From NCBI GenBank assembly GCA_030691545.1, contig JAUYEE010000263.1, positions 1-38,438 of the forward strand: a DNA stretch of 38,438 nucleotides, given 5' to 3'. The notes beneath the pieces are model-generated. The model made no database searches, was not told where the DNA came from, and saw nothing but the letters and a program-made list of their open reading frames with translations. Origin of the DNA: a bacterium. Its GTDB lineage: Bacteria > Auribacterota > JABMQX01. Shown piece by piece: positions 23,087 to 30,483 of this stretch; the stretch's first letter is position 1; every line of letters starts with the position of its first letter. The position numbers and the translations under genes were made by a program.

Positions 23087-23910
23087 CCTATCCTCATTGA
23101 GCTTCTGCGTGACGAGCGTTCCGCGGAGGAGGGTGCGCCATCCGCATCTTCGGGCGCTCGCCTTCGGCTGCCTTCGTGCCTCTCGAGGGATTGCTTTTCG
23201 GACAGTGTCATTCTGCGAAATTTGCCGGGGCCGAGGTTGCCAAGTTCCACGGGGCCGATCCGCGTCCGTCTGATGGCTGTGACCTCGTACCCGACTCGCC
23301 AGAGCATTCGCTTGATCTGCTGGTTGATGCCCTGACAAAGCTCCATCTCGAGACGGCTGCTCCGATTGCCGCGGGACACCACCCGGAGCGAAAGAAGCCG
23401 AATCCGTTTGCCATCTAACGTCACGCCCTTTCGCAGTGTCTCCGCCGCATCCGGACTGAGATACCCCTTCACGGTCACCTGGTATCTCCTTGCCATGCCA
23501 TATCGCGGATGAATGACCCGCTGCGCGAACTCACCGTCGTTTGTCAGGATCAGCAGTCCCTCCGCATCGTAATCGAGTCGTCCGACGGTGCAGATTCGCT
23601 GGGCAATCCCCGAAAGGAAATCGAGGACCGTCCTTCGGCCATGTTCATCGCGGCTGGTGCACACGCAGTTCTTCGGCTTGTGAAAGATCAGGTAGAGCGG
23701 CTTTTCCGTTCTCACTGCGACGTCGTCAACCGTCACAGTGTCCTTTTCGGCGACGACTTTTGCCCCCAGCTCCGTTGCCGTTTTCCCATTCACTTTGACG
23801 CGCCCGGTGACGATAAGTTCCTCGCATTTCCTTCGCGAAGCCACTCCGGCACGAGCGAGAAACTTCTGCAACCGTTCTGCTTGGGCTTCGGCAGTGCTGT
23901 CAGGGGACAT
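23083..23910 (-). CDS. rluB: RluB/RsuA-family 23S/16S rRNA pseudouridine synthase
   Basis: A 275-residue pseudouridine synthase. An S4 domain opens it (LQKFLARAGVASRRKCEELI ... GRVKVNGK), followed by the catalytic domain with KPKNCVCTSRDEHGRRTVLD, the active-site Asp in GRLDYDAEGLLILTNDGEFA, and YQVTVKGYL. The INQQIKRMLWRVGYEV and IGPVELG stretch is typical of RluB/RsuA, which modify position 2605 of 23S or 516 of 16S rRNA. A Ser/Arg-rich tail follows. ATG 23910 has GAGGTG upstream; the longer frame to 23958 consists of the dispersed element B and should be ignored. It is translationally coupled to the Cys-rich miniprotein. Confidence 0.9.
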   Translation of the reverse strand: MSPDSTAEAQAERLQKFLARAGVASRRKCEELIVTGRVKVNGKTATELGAKVVAEKDTVTVDDVAVRTEKPLYLIFHKPKNCVCTSRDEHGRRTVLDFLSGIAQRICTVGRLDYDAEGLLILTNDGEFAQRVIHPRYGMARRYQVTVKGYLSPDAAETLRKGVTLDGKRIRLLSLRVVSRGNRSSRLEMELCQGINQQIKRMLWRVGYEVTAIRRTRIGPVELGNLGPGKFRRMTLSEKQSLERHEGSRRRAPEDADGAPSSAERSSRRSSMRIG

Positions 23911-23944
23911 ACGTCGCCACCTCAGGCAACGAGTAGGACTTGAA

Positions 23945-24066
23945 CCGCGGTCTTTCATGAACTTCGCTCACCCGGAGACCATGAAAATCTCCTCAGCGGC
24001 TTGGCGGCTCTGCGCTTCACATTTCTCTTTGTTTAACGCAAAGGCGCCGAGGCGCGGAGACTGAAG
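23945..24066 (-). repeat. Dispersed ~120-bp element, copy B
   Basis: Reverse-strand copy of the element at 11555-11670: the CGCAAAG-type hairpin region, then the 36-nt tail with GGTCTCCGGGT and ATGAAAGAC, 31 of 36 identical to copy A. It fills the gap between the PVC signature-protein gene and rluB and supplies a false N-terminal extension of rluB. Nothing else was seen in 23911-24124. Confidence 0.6.
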
Positions 24067-24124
24067 CACGCAAAGGGCAGGGCTGGATTTCAGGGCAGAG
24101 AGAGGCCGTGTCCCGACTTCCCGG

Positions 24125-24277
24125 TCATTCTGGTTTGGTCTTGGGCAGACCGTAAACGGAATCTCCATCCTTCCACTTCCCTTTCTTCTTCAGTAACTGA
24201 ACCCGGTCATAGCGGGGAAGGACGTTTTTCTTGGCCCGGATTTTCCCTCCGGAGCCAAAGCTCGGATGCTGCGACAT
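24125..24277 (-). CDS. PVC-superphylum signature small basic protein
   Basis: A 50-residue basic protein: MSQHPSFGSGGKIRAKKNVL, then PRYDRVQLLKKKGKWKDGDS and VYGLPKTKPE. The pattern (Lys/Arg-rich, RVQLLKKKGKWK core, GLPKTKPE end) matches, from memory, the small signature protein restricted to Planctomycetota, Verrucomicrobiota, Chlamydiota and relatives, proposed to be ribosome-associated. ATG 24277 has AAAGGAGA eight bases upstream. The gene is too short for common ORF cut-offs. It lies 24 bp behind the TPR gene, in the CutA-DUF89-TPR row. Function is not established; the lineage value is high. Confidence 0.75.
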   Translation of the reverse strand: MSQHPSFGSGGKIRAKKNVLPRYDRVQLLKKKGKWKDGDSVYGLPKTKPE

Positions 24278-24301
24278 TCGGCTGGTCTCCTTTCTTCGCG
24301 T

Positions 24302-25657
24302 TTATTCCGTAGAAAGCATTTTCTTCAACAGCTCGGTTGCCTTCTCCCGAAGCTCGTTTTCCTCCGCTGTCCCCTTCTCCGGGAGGGCACTGAGAACGTG
24401 ATGCAGGTGTTTCCTCGCGTCGGCATATTGTTTCAGATGGAAGCACGCCTCTCCTAACCCGTAATAAGCGCTCCAGTAGCTGTTCGCGATGGACACCGCC
24501 TTTTTGTAATTTGCTGCCGCCGTCCGGTAATCGTTTTGTTCTTTGGCAATGTCCCCCAGCAGCTTATGGGCGAGCGCTGCGGTCCCCTTTTCTCCGTCCT
24601 TCACCTGAGCGACGTACTCTTCGAGGGACTTCCGCGATTCCACATACATCTTTTGATTGTAATACATGGCCCCTAACTTGTACAGGACTTCCGAGCTATG
24701 CCCGGGCATGCCCAGCGAGCGGGTATAGTTCCGCACGGCTTCCTCTCGCTCCTCCAGAAGCGCATACGCGTCCCCGAACAGGTCATAATACTCTGCAGTG
24801 CGGTCTGTCTCCCCTACTTTCCGCAGTTCCGCTATTGTGAAGCGCGGATTCCTGTCGGGCTGGCGCAAGTAGCATTTCGCGAGGGCGACGGAGACGTTCG
24901 TGTTTTTTGGCTCGATTTGCTGGGCCTCCCGGTAGGAGGTCTTGGCTTCCGCGAAATTCCTCATCGCGAGAAGGACGTTCCCCAGACCAAAATGACCGAA
25001 AAAGCCGTTCGGATGATGCTCGACCGCTTTCCGAAAGCTCTTCTCCGCTTCCACAAGGCGGCCGCTCGCGAGGTGCAATCCGCCGGCGTTCGCATACGCC
25101 ATCGCCAAGTCAACCCGGACTTGCGGGACAGTCTTTTCCTTCCCTTGAAGAAGGTTCTCTCCGTTTCGGATGGCGGTCTCGAACTGGGACATCGCGAGCT
25201 GAGTATCCTCCTCGATGTTCTTCCCGGCGTGGATTACTCCGAGGTCGTTGTAGGCGATAATGTTTTCCGGAAAGCGCGCGATCACTTTCTTGAGCTGTTC
25301 TACCGCTGCCTTTTCGTCCCCCATTTTCTTGTATGCGAGAGCCGCATGGTAACCGGCTGCGAAGAGCTCCGGACAGATGGTCTCCGCTGCCTGAAACCTT
25401 CGCAGTGCCGCGCGGTAGTTCTGCCGCTGGTAGAGTTCCACCCCGTCGTTGAACCGGTCTTCCGCCTTATTGAGAATCTTCTCGTCAACAGCCGGTTTCA
25501 GGTACCCAGAGGCTCCGTGTGCCGAAGAGACCGGGATAAGAGCGGTCACCGCCGCGGCCGCCGCGAAAACCAGGGCGCGATATCCCCTTCCGCCAAAAAG
25601 ACATCGGATTGCAGGCGGGGACGCCTGCGCTACGTTGGTGAAAGGCCAGCATTTCAT
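24302..25657 (-). CDS. Exported TPR protein (lineage-specific N-terminus)
   Basis: A 451-residue TPR protein. After a long N-terminus with hydrophobic signal (RALVFAAAAAVTALIPVSSA), repeats run through nearly the whole length: FNDGVELYQRQNYRAALRRF, YHAALAYKKMGDEKAAVEQL, FGHFGLGNVLLAMRNFAEAK, YDLFGDAYALLEEREEAVRN and YYGLGEACFHLKQYADARKH. Start ATG 25657 follows the DUF89 stop by 2 bp (TAGTATG) with AAAGGT before it. The codons for AQASPPAI near residue 12-19 come from a REP palindrome (25611-25633) sitting inside the gene, so the true start could instead be further in. A scaffold or outer-envelope assembly role is likely. Confidence 0.8.
   Translation of the reverse strand: MKCWPFTNVAQASPPAIRCLFGGRGYRALVFAAAAAVTALIPVSSAHGASGYLKPAVDEKILNKAEDRFNDGVELYQRQNYRAALRRFQAAETICPELFAAGYHAALAYKKMGDEKAAVEQLKKVIARFPENIIAYNDLGVIHAGKNIEEDTQLAMSQFETAIRNGENLLQGKEKTVPQVRVDLAMAYANAGGLHLASGRLVEAEKSFRKAVEHHPNGFFGHFGLGNVLLAMRNFAEAKTSYREAQQIEPKNTNVSVALAKCYLRQPDRNPRFTIAELRKVGETDRTAEYYDLFGDAYALLEEREEAVRNYTRSLGMPGHSSEVLYKLGAMYYNQKMYVESRKSLEEYVAQVKDGEKGTAALAHKLLGDIAKEQNDYRTAAANYKKAVSIANSYWSAYYGLGEACFHLKQYADARKHLHHVLSALPEKGTAEENELREKATELLKKMLSTE
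25611..25633 (-). repeat. REP palindrome inside a TPR gene
   Basis: Minus strand GTAGCGCAGGCGTCCCCGCC followed by TGC: a third copy of the palindrome that forms the REPIN-like pair at 26872-26995. GCAGGCG/CGCCTGC gives a 7-bp stem. It falls in the codons between the start and the hydrophobic signal of the TPR protein, encoding AQASPPA. Confidence 0.65.
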
Positions 25658-25658
25658 A

Positions 25659-26516
25659 CTAACGGTTACCTTTCGCATTACTCTTCAAAACCGCCTCGCC
25701 CTCTTCCACCCCGAGGGCTCGGGCGACAACCGGGCACTTCGCTTTCAACACGAAGTAAATGTTTTCCGGTCTTTCGTCAAGGCCCTCATAGTTTCCCTGC
25801 CCCTTGCTGATGATTACGTCCGCCGCGTGAAAGACGTCCCGGAATTCCTCGCTGCAATCGTCGAGAATCGTGCCGATCATTCCGGAGCCATTCGAGATGA
25901 CGGCGGCAACCTCATCCAGTCCGACTGCCCGAGCGTCCTCCATCGTCGCATCATTGAGAATGGGGCTTTCTTTGACTGCCACGACAACGTCCTTACGACC
26001 CAGCGTCTCCAAGAACAACTTGTCCGCCACAATTTCGCCCGCGTTATCCGCCAGGTAGAGGATTCTCTCCGCGGAAGCCAGGTCGCGACGAAGGGATTCA
26101 TAGTGGTCTATTCTGAAGGAGCCGTTGAGAAGGTCATCAATGGCCCCGCGGACATCGAAGCGATGCAAGATGCCCATATCTATGACGTTCCCGGCGGCAG
26201 CAATCTTCACCGCGGTATGCAGCCTGTCGGAAGACGACTCGACGATTTTCTTCAGCCTCGGATACAGGTCCAGCATGGCGACGTTACTCTGGCGTTTCTC
26301 TTCCGCGAAAGGGTCCTCGCAGCCCAGGACTTCGTTCGCCGCTTTTACCGCGTAATAAGACATCTCCGCAGGCGTCAGCTCGAAACTGTACTGCGGGACG
26401 AGTTTCATCAGCTCGTACTGGACCCGTCGCAGAGTGTACACGTCGTTCGTGCAGCGACGAGAGGCGCTCAAAGCCTGCTTGAACACGCAGGGGATGCAGT
26501 CTACCTCGACCTTCAA
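25659..26516 (-). CDS. DUF89-family metal-dependent damage-control phosphatase
   Basis: A 285-residue DUF89/ARMT1-like protein. The family removes phosphate from damaged or over-accumulated phosphometabolites using Co, Ni or Mn. Motifs: DCIPCVFKQAL at the N-terminus, LYLADNAGEIVADKLF (the metal-binding DN), VVVAVKESPILNDATMEDA, AVISNGSGMIG and IISKGQGNYEGL with its Lys-Gly-Gln-Gly-Asn set. All key residues are present. TTG 26516 follows AAAGGAGA and overlaps the CutA stop as TTGA, so it is coupled to cutA. Only 2 bp separate its stop from the TPR start. Likely a housekeeping repair enzyme. Confidence 0.88.
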   Translation of the reverse strand: MKVEVDCIPCVFKQALSASRRCTNDVYTLRRVQYELMKLVPQYSFELTPAEMSYYAVKAANEVLGCEDPFAEEKRQSNVAMLDLYPRLKKIVESSSDRLHTAVKIAAAGNVIDMGILHRFDVRGAIDDLLNGSFRIDHYESLRRDLASAERILYLADNAGEIVADKLFLETLGRKDVVVAVKESPILNDATMEDARAVGLDEVAAVISNGSGMIGTILDDCSEEFRDVFHAADVIISKGQGNYEGLDERPENIYFVLKAKCPVVARALGVEEGEAVLKSNAKGNR

Positions 26517-26857
26517 GAAACGTCTCCTTTCGGTTTCTTCTCGACAGACTCGTCAATCCAGCGGAGGTAATCGGGATTCCCGCCAATGATGGGCAGGGCG
26601 ATCACCTCTGGGACCTCGTAGCTGTGGTTCTCTTTGACCAACCGCACAATTTCCCCAAGAAGTTCCTCCCGGCTTTTCATGATGAGCATCAGTTCTTCGC
26701 TGTGGTCCACTTTTCCCCGCCACCAGAAGAAGGACTCGACATTCTTGACGATGTTGGCGCAGGCGATGAGCTTTTTGCGGAGGAGCGCATCCGAGATTCT
26801 CCGCGCCTGTTCCTCCGATTCAACCGTCACGAATATAACGACGTGCGATTCGCTCAT
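26513..26857 (-). CDS. cutA: CutA1 divalent-ion tolerance protein
   Basis: A 114-residue CutA1 protein, a trimer with a ferredoxin-like fold found in nearly all life. It shows VVIFVTVESEEQARRISDAL, the LIACANIVKNVESFFWWRGK stretch with the conserved Trp-Arg, the SEELMLIMKSR segment and VKENHSYEVPEVIALPI. The name comes from copper tolerance in E. coli, but its actual role remains debated. Start ATG 26857 with AAGGA upstream. First gene of the coupled row cutA-DUF89-TPR-signature protein; a REPIN-like element lies directly upstream. It is not part of the copper operon on the plus strand. Confidence 0.92.
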   Translation of the reverse strand: MSESHVVIFVTVESEEQARRISDALLRKKLIACANIVKNVESFFWWRGKVDHSEELMLIMKSREELLGEIVRLVKENHSYEVPEVIALPIIGGNPDYLRWIDESVEKKPKGDVS

Positions 26858-26871
26858 AACGAGTATCCTTG

Positions 26872-26995
26872 GTAGCGCAGGCGTCTCGCCTGCATTCCCT
26901 CAAGTGTCTTCTGGCCTTCCGGGTTTTTCCGAACTTTGGCCCCGGTTGAACGCGGGCGGCGGACCTCCGTCTGCAGGCGAGGACGCCTGCACCAC
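26872..26995. repeat. REPIN-like element: two inverted palindromic repeats
   Basis: GTAGCGCAGGCGTCTCGCCTGC at 26872-26893 faces its inverted relative GCAGGCGAGGACGCCTGC plus ACCAC at 26973-26995. Each arm is itself a palindrome. The 79-bp centre codes for nothing recognised. Two REP palindromes in inverted order with a short spacer is the REPIN format, spread by RAYT transposases elsewhere. It lies between cutA and the CDP-alcohol phosphotransferase gene. Confidence 0.6.
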
Positions 26996-27039
26996 AATGG
27001 CCGGGGAAAGCGAGACCCGACCGCGCAGGGAAAAGGTCG

Positions 27040-27615
27040 TCACGCGTTCTTTTCGGCTCGCACTTGTTGCACGGCGCCGTGTACGTAACCGATGCCCGAG
27101 GCAATGGACAGCACTCCCGCCGGGTAATAGAAAACCTCCGCGTGAGAAAGCCGAAGGAGAATCCAGCCCATCGCAGCCGCCTGGAGCACCGCCGCCGCCT
27201 TCCCTAGGGCGACCGCCCTGATTTCGACCTTCTTGTGCAGGATGTGCGCCGTCAGGGCTCCCACGCCGAGCGTCAGGTTTGTCGCCACTACGGCAATCGG
27301 ATACCAGAACTCCGGCGGGTCGAACGGGTAGTCCCCCTGAACCGGCGGAAGGCTCAGGACAATGATCCCCAGGCCAAAGAGCAACTTATCGGCAACCGGG
27401 TCCAGAACTCCTCCCAGACGGGTCGCCATTCCCCAGCGCCGGGCTATGTATCCGTCAACCATATCCGAGACGGAAGCGAACAGAAAGACCGTCAGAGCTG
27501 CATACCGCAACCCTTCCGCCGTTCCTGGCTCAGCGCCCCGGTACAAAAGGAGCAAAGCCAGAAAGACTGGCACGAGCACGATCCGAAAAATCGTAATCCA
27601 TATCGCGATGTTCAA
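27040..27615 (-). CDS. pgsA: CDP-alcohol phosphatidyltransferase (PgsA-like)
   Basis: A 191-residue integral-membrane enzyme. The signature D-x2-DG-x2-AR-x8-9-G-x3-D-x3-D is exact: SVSDMVDGYIARRWGMATRL then GGVLDPVADK. This transfers phosphatidyl from CDP-diacylglycerol to an alcohol, most probably glycerol-3-phosphate (phosphatidylglycerolphosphate synthase). Opening IAIWITIFRIVLVPVFLALL and later hydrophobic segments give about five to six membrane helices. TTG 27615 is set because the family begins with NIAxWxTIFR and the frame further up lacks ATG or GTG near a Shine-Dalgarno; a GGGGA lies 13 nt upstream. It follows the oxidoreductase gamma gene by 68 bp. Specificity for the alcohol is inferred. 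Confidence 0.88.
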   Translation of the reverse strand: MNIAIWITIFRIVLVPVFLALLLLYRGAEPGTAEGLRYAALTVFLFASVSDMVDGYIARRWGMATRLGGVLDPVADKLLFGLGIIVLSLPPVQGDYPFDPPEFWYPIAVVATNLTLGVGALTAHILHKKVEIRAVALGKAAAVLQAAAMGWILLRLSHAEVFYYPAGVLSIASGIGYVHGAVQQVRAEKNA

Positions 27616-27683
27616 CGGTCGGAAAATTCCCCGGAAGCCATCCGAATAGTAAGAAGTTCTGGTGCAAACATCATTATCTTCAT

Positions 27684-28271
27684 CTATCCACGCTCTCTTG
27701 CCGCCGCTGCTTTCTCCTGTTGTGCGACAAACTCTGCCCCTTTGCGAAGGGCTGCCTGGTTCAGGCGAAGCAGGTCGTGGCGCCTTTTCGGCAAAACCTC
27801 TGTCAACGATTCCAGCACGACCGAGAAAGCGACAACGGCCTTTCGTTGCAGGTAGCAACCCAGCGCCACCATGTTCGCAACCTGCACTGTGCCAAGAGAA
27901 TCCGCCATCTCCGTCGCGGGAACTCCGATGATGACGATGTCCTCGCGACTTGCGGAACTCAGCGCTAAAGACGTGTTCACGATTAGGAGACCGCCCGGAC
28001 GAACCCTCTCCTCAAACTTAACCAGCGAGGGGTGGTTCATGACGATTACGCTGGTGGGCCTCCCGACGATGGGGGAGGCAATCTCATCCGAGGAGATGAT
28101 GACATTGCAGTGCGCGGTGCCTCCTCGCACCTCGGCTCCGTACGAGGGCAGGTACGTTACGTTAAGCCCCTGCACCATGGCGGCCTGAGCCAGAAGCTTG
28201 CCAAAGAACATGATTCCCTGGCCGCCAAAGCCGGCGCACACAATCTCTTCGTGTAACTTGGCTGCACTCAT
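27684..28271 (-). CDS. 2-oxoacid:ferredoxin oxidoreductase gamma subunit
   Basis: A 195-residue gamma subunit of the 2-oxoacid (2-oxoglutarate or branched-chain) ferredoxin oxidoreductases of anaerobes. Motifs: VCAGFGGQGIMFFGKLLAQA, YLPSYGAEVRGGTAHCNVII, and VGRPTSVIVMNHPSLVKF. It would be expected beside alpha, beta and a ferredoxin subunit, but none is present nearby: only a short in-frame remnant overlaps its start. It may serve subunits encoded elsewhere or be a leftover of a broken operon. ATG 28271 overlaps a preceding TGA (ATGA). Confidence 0.85.
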   Translation of the reverse strand: MSAAKLHEEIVCAGFGGQGIMFFGKLLAQAAMVQGLNVTYLPSYGAEVRGGTAHCNVIISSDEIASPIVGRPTSVIVMNHPSLVKFEERVRPGGLLIVNTSLALSSASREDIVIIGVPATEMADSLGTVQVANMVALGCYLQRKAVVAFSVVLESLTEVLPKRRHDLLRLNQAALRKGAEFVAQQEKAAAARERG

Positions 28272-28396
28272 TCCGTTCCGTTGTCCATAAGCCTGCGAGC
28301 GCTCTCGCCGAGCCGGCGTCTGCCGACCGCGGACCCGTCAAAATGATATGTGCCCGCGGCTGCTGAGTCAATTGGAAATCCTGCAACTTTCGGCGG
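28268..28396 (-). pseudogene. Possible 3' remnant of a gene upstream of the oxidoreductase gamma gene
   Basis: A minus-strand reading frame ends RRRLGESARRLMDNGTE with TGA at 28268, overlapping the gamma-subunit ATG by four bases as in true operons. The last 40 or so codons read protein-like (EPPKVAGFPIDSAAAGTYHF), but further upstream the frame becomes low-quality and runs into the csoR promoter region. This suggests the tail of a lost neighbour, perhaps another oxidoreductase subunit, cut off where the copper operon begins. The identity is not recognised. Confidence 0.3.
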
Positions 28397-28515
28397 CTCG
28401 TTGAGCTTCCACTCCCGTCCGTGTCGGCCTAAGGGCCTGAAGAAGACGCGGACGCCGCGCGAGTGAGCTGGGAACCAACCCGCTCGCCACAGGTGTTGAG
28501 AAAGCAGAAAGAATT

Positions 28516-28545
28516 TTGACATGCCATACCAGCGTAGGGTATACC
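28516..28545 (+). promoter_or_regulatory. csoR promoter with CsoR-type operator
   Basis: TTGACA (28516-28521) and TATACC (28540-28545) form a promoter with 18-bp spacing. The inverted repeat ATACC-agcgtag-GGTAT (28526-28542) lies between and over these boxes. The TACC-N7-GGTA form matches known CsoR operators, so binding would block transcription until Cu(I) releases the repressor. Start codon GTG is 27 nt downstream of the -10. Confidence 0.6.
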
Positions 28546-28571
28546 AATCGCCAGGCAGGAGGTCGAAATCC

Positions 28572-28853
28572 GTGATTGACGATGCTATCCGCGAGAAGGC
28601 GGTACAAAGGCTTCGCAGAATCGAGGGGCAGATTAAGGGAATCCAGCGCATGGTGGCGGAACAAAGGTATTGTATAGATGTCCTGACGCAGATTGCCGCC
28701 GCCGAGTCGGCCCTCCACAGACTGGGCGAATTTGTCTTGCGAAACCACATCGAGACCTGTGTTCTGGACGCTTTCAGGTCGGGCGATACAAACGAGCGGA
28801 AGAGGAAGATTGACGAGTTGATGGAGGCTTATTCGCGATGGCGGGCAAGATGA
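28572..28853 (+). CDS. csoR: CsoR-type Cu(I)-sensing repressor
   Basis: A 93-residue all-helical repressor of the CsoR/RcnR/FrmR family. The metal site is Cys34 (QRYCIDVLTQ), His59 and Cys63 (LRNHIETCVL), the spacing of Cu(I)-sensing CsoR (C-x24-H-x3-C). The N-terminus (VQRLRRIEGQIKGIQRMVAE) is the conserved DNA-contact helix. GTG 28572 has GGAGGT about 9 nt upstream; no better start exists. An inverted repeat in its own promoter fits autoregulation. It overlaps the next gene by ATGA and heads the copper operon through to the ATPase. Apo-form repression and release by copper are inferred from the family. Confidence 0.9.
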   Translation: MIDDAIREKAVQRLRRIEGQIKGIQRMVAEQRYCIDVLTQIAAAESALHRLGEFVLRNHIETCVLDAFRSGDTNERKRKIDELMEAYSRWRAR

Positions 28854-30412
28854 CAAATGACCGGAAGAGGAACGGAACTGGGCGACGGTGGAAGACATCC
28901 TCACGGGCGCCGCGGAGGAGGACGGGCTCGGGTATGGAGTCCGCAATTGGGGGTAGTGCGGAAGTGGCTCAGGGCAAGGCGCCGGCTGCATTCAAGGCGC
29001 TGGCGAGGTATCTGGTGTTAGCCTCTATGGCTTTTTCGGTCGGGTGCAGCTCCATCGAAGAGAAAAGAGCCGAGCCTGCCGGGGCGATTCCGAGTGGGTC
29101 TGAAAGCACCCCCTCGGACCTTGTCCCATTACAACTGCTTGGCAGTCTTGAGGAAAAAGCGACCGTGGACAACTACGTCGCCCATGCTCTCGTCAATAAT
29201 CCCGGCCTGAAGTCGGCCTTCGCCCGGTGGAGAGCGGCTGCGGAGAAAGTTCCGCAGGCGAGGTCGCTGATGGACCCTGCGTTGAGGTACAACTATGCGA
29301 TCGAGACGGGTGGTGGTCCCCCCTCCCATCGTGTTGAGCTCATGCAGGAATTTCCGTTCTTCGGGAAGCTGGGGTTGAGAGAAGAAATGGCTCTGGCGGA
29401 GGCGTGGGGTGCGAAAGCGGCTTACGAACAGGAGAGGGTGAATCTCATCCGTCGGGTGAAAGAGGCGTATTACGAGTACTACTACCTTGGGCGGGCAATC
29501 CGCGTCACGGGGCAGAATATCGAATTGCTCAAGCTCATGGAGGAGGTCGCCAGCACGAAGTTCAGGGCTGGCGAGGCCCAGCAGGACGTGCTGAAGGCGC
29601 AGGTCGAGCTGGAAAAGATGAGAAATGAGTTGCGATCGCTCGAGAACATGCGAGGCGCCGTTGCCGCAAAGCTCAACGCGGAACTGAATCGGCCAATTGA
29701 CACACCGTTGCCATGGCCAGAGGAGGTAGGACAACAGAATTTGAAGTACCCGGAGGAGCAAATACTCGAGTTGGCGAAAGCCGCGAGCTGGGAACTGCGG
29801 GCAATGTCGTTCGAGGTCGAGAAGAATCGGAACATGCTGGCTCTGGCGAGGAGGGAGTTCTGGCCCGATTTCGGGCTGGGCGTCGCGTATATGAGGAATC
29901 GCATGGGAGCCGGGGGGATGATGGTGTCGGAAGAGGGAGAGGAGGCGGTCGAGGCGATGGTATCGGTGAATCTCCCCATCTGGCGCAAGCGCCTGTATGC
30001 GCAGGTCGGAGAGGCGGAAGCTTCGCTCACAGCCGCGATAGAGGCAAAGCAGCAAAAGGAAAATGCCCTTCTGAGCGAGATACGTTTTGCTCTCTACAAG
30101 TACAACGACGCCGTTCGGCAGATTCGGCTGTATGCCGAGACATTGATTCCGAAGGCGGAGCAGGCGCTGAGCGCCTCCCAGGCGGGCTACCGCGCCGGAC
30201 AGGTGGACTTTGTGAACGTCATTGACAGCGAACGGGAGCTCCTTACTTTCCGGCTGGCTTACGAGGAGGCGCTCGCGGGACATCAACAGCGGATCGCGGA
30301 ACTGGAAACGATGGTCGGACAACCGCTGGCCGAGCCGACCGACCGCTCGCAGAAGCCGTCGCCGGGCGAGGGTCCGAGCGAGCCAGCGTTGCCCGTAACG
30401 GAACCAAGGTAG
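28850..30412 (+). CDS. CusC-like outer-membrane efflux protein (TolC family)
   Basis: A 520-residue outer-membrane factor of the RND efflux system. Two repeated halves of long helices and strands show NPGLKSAFARWRAAAEKVPQ, RVELMQEFPFFGKLGLREEM, AYYEYYYLGRAI, and in the second half VAYMRNRMGAGGMMVSEEGE and VSVNLPIWRKRLYAQVGEAE. Exported: hydrophobic LARYLVLASMAFSVGCSS, possibly acylated on that Cys like CusC. ATG 28850 overlaps the csoR stop (ATGA), but the basic first 30 residues are odd; ATG 28934 with GGAGGAGG upstream is a good alternative. The second half has a Met-rich stretch that may touch copper. Partner of the adaptor and pump that follow. Confidence 0.88.
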   Translation: MTNDRKRNGTGRRWKTSSRAPRRRTGSGMESAIGGSAEVAQGKAPAAFKALARYLVLASMAFSVGCSSIEEKRAEPAGAIPSGSESTPSDLVPLQLLGSLEEKATVDNYVAHALVNNPGLKSAFARWRAAAEKVPQARSLMDPALRYNYAIETGGGPPSHRVELMQEFPFFGKLGLREEMALAEAWGAKAAYEQERVNLIRRVKEAYYEYYYLGRAIRVTGQNIELLKLMEEVASTKFRAGEAQQDVLKAQVELEKMRNELRSLENMRGAVAAKLNAELNRPIDTPLPWPEEVGQQNLKYPEEQILELAKAASWELRAMSFEVEKNRNMLALARREFWPDFGLGVAYMRNRMGAGGMMVSEEGEEAVEAMVSVNLPIWRKRLYAQVGEAEASLTAAIEAKQQKENALLSEIRFALYKYNDAVRQIRLYAETLIPKAEQALSASQAGYRAGQVDFVNVIDSERELLTFRLAYEEALAGHQQRIAELETMVGQPLAEPTDRSQKPSPGEGPSEPALPVTEPR

Positions 30413-30483
30413 TGCGCCGATAGGAGGAAACGCGTGCCGCGGAGCGCGCGGAGAAATCACGAAGGCATTTGGGTGAGGTGGAC

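Noticed and set aside
23940..23965. Possible tRNA 3' part: reverse strand GGTTCAAGTCC looks like a T-arm
   Set aside because: Only two T-stem pairs form, there is no matching acceptor, anticodon or D arm, and the stretch lies at the end of the dispersed element B.
26858..27039. Transposase or IS remnant
   Set aside because: Only the paired palindromes are present; no coding remnant or target-site duplication could be seen.
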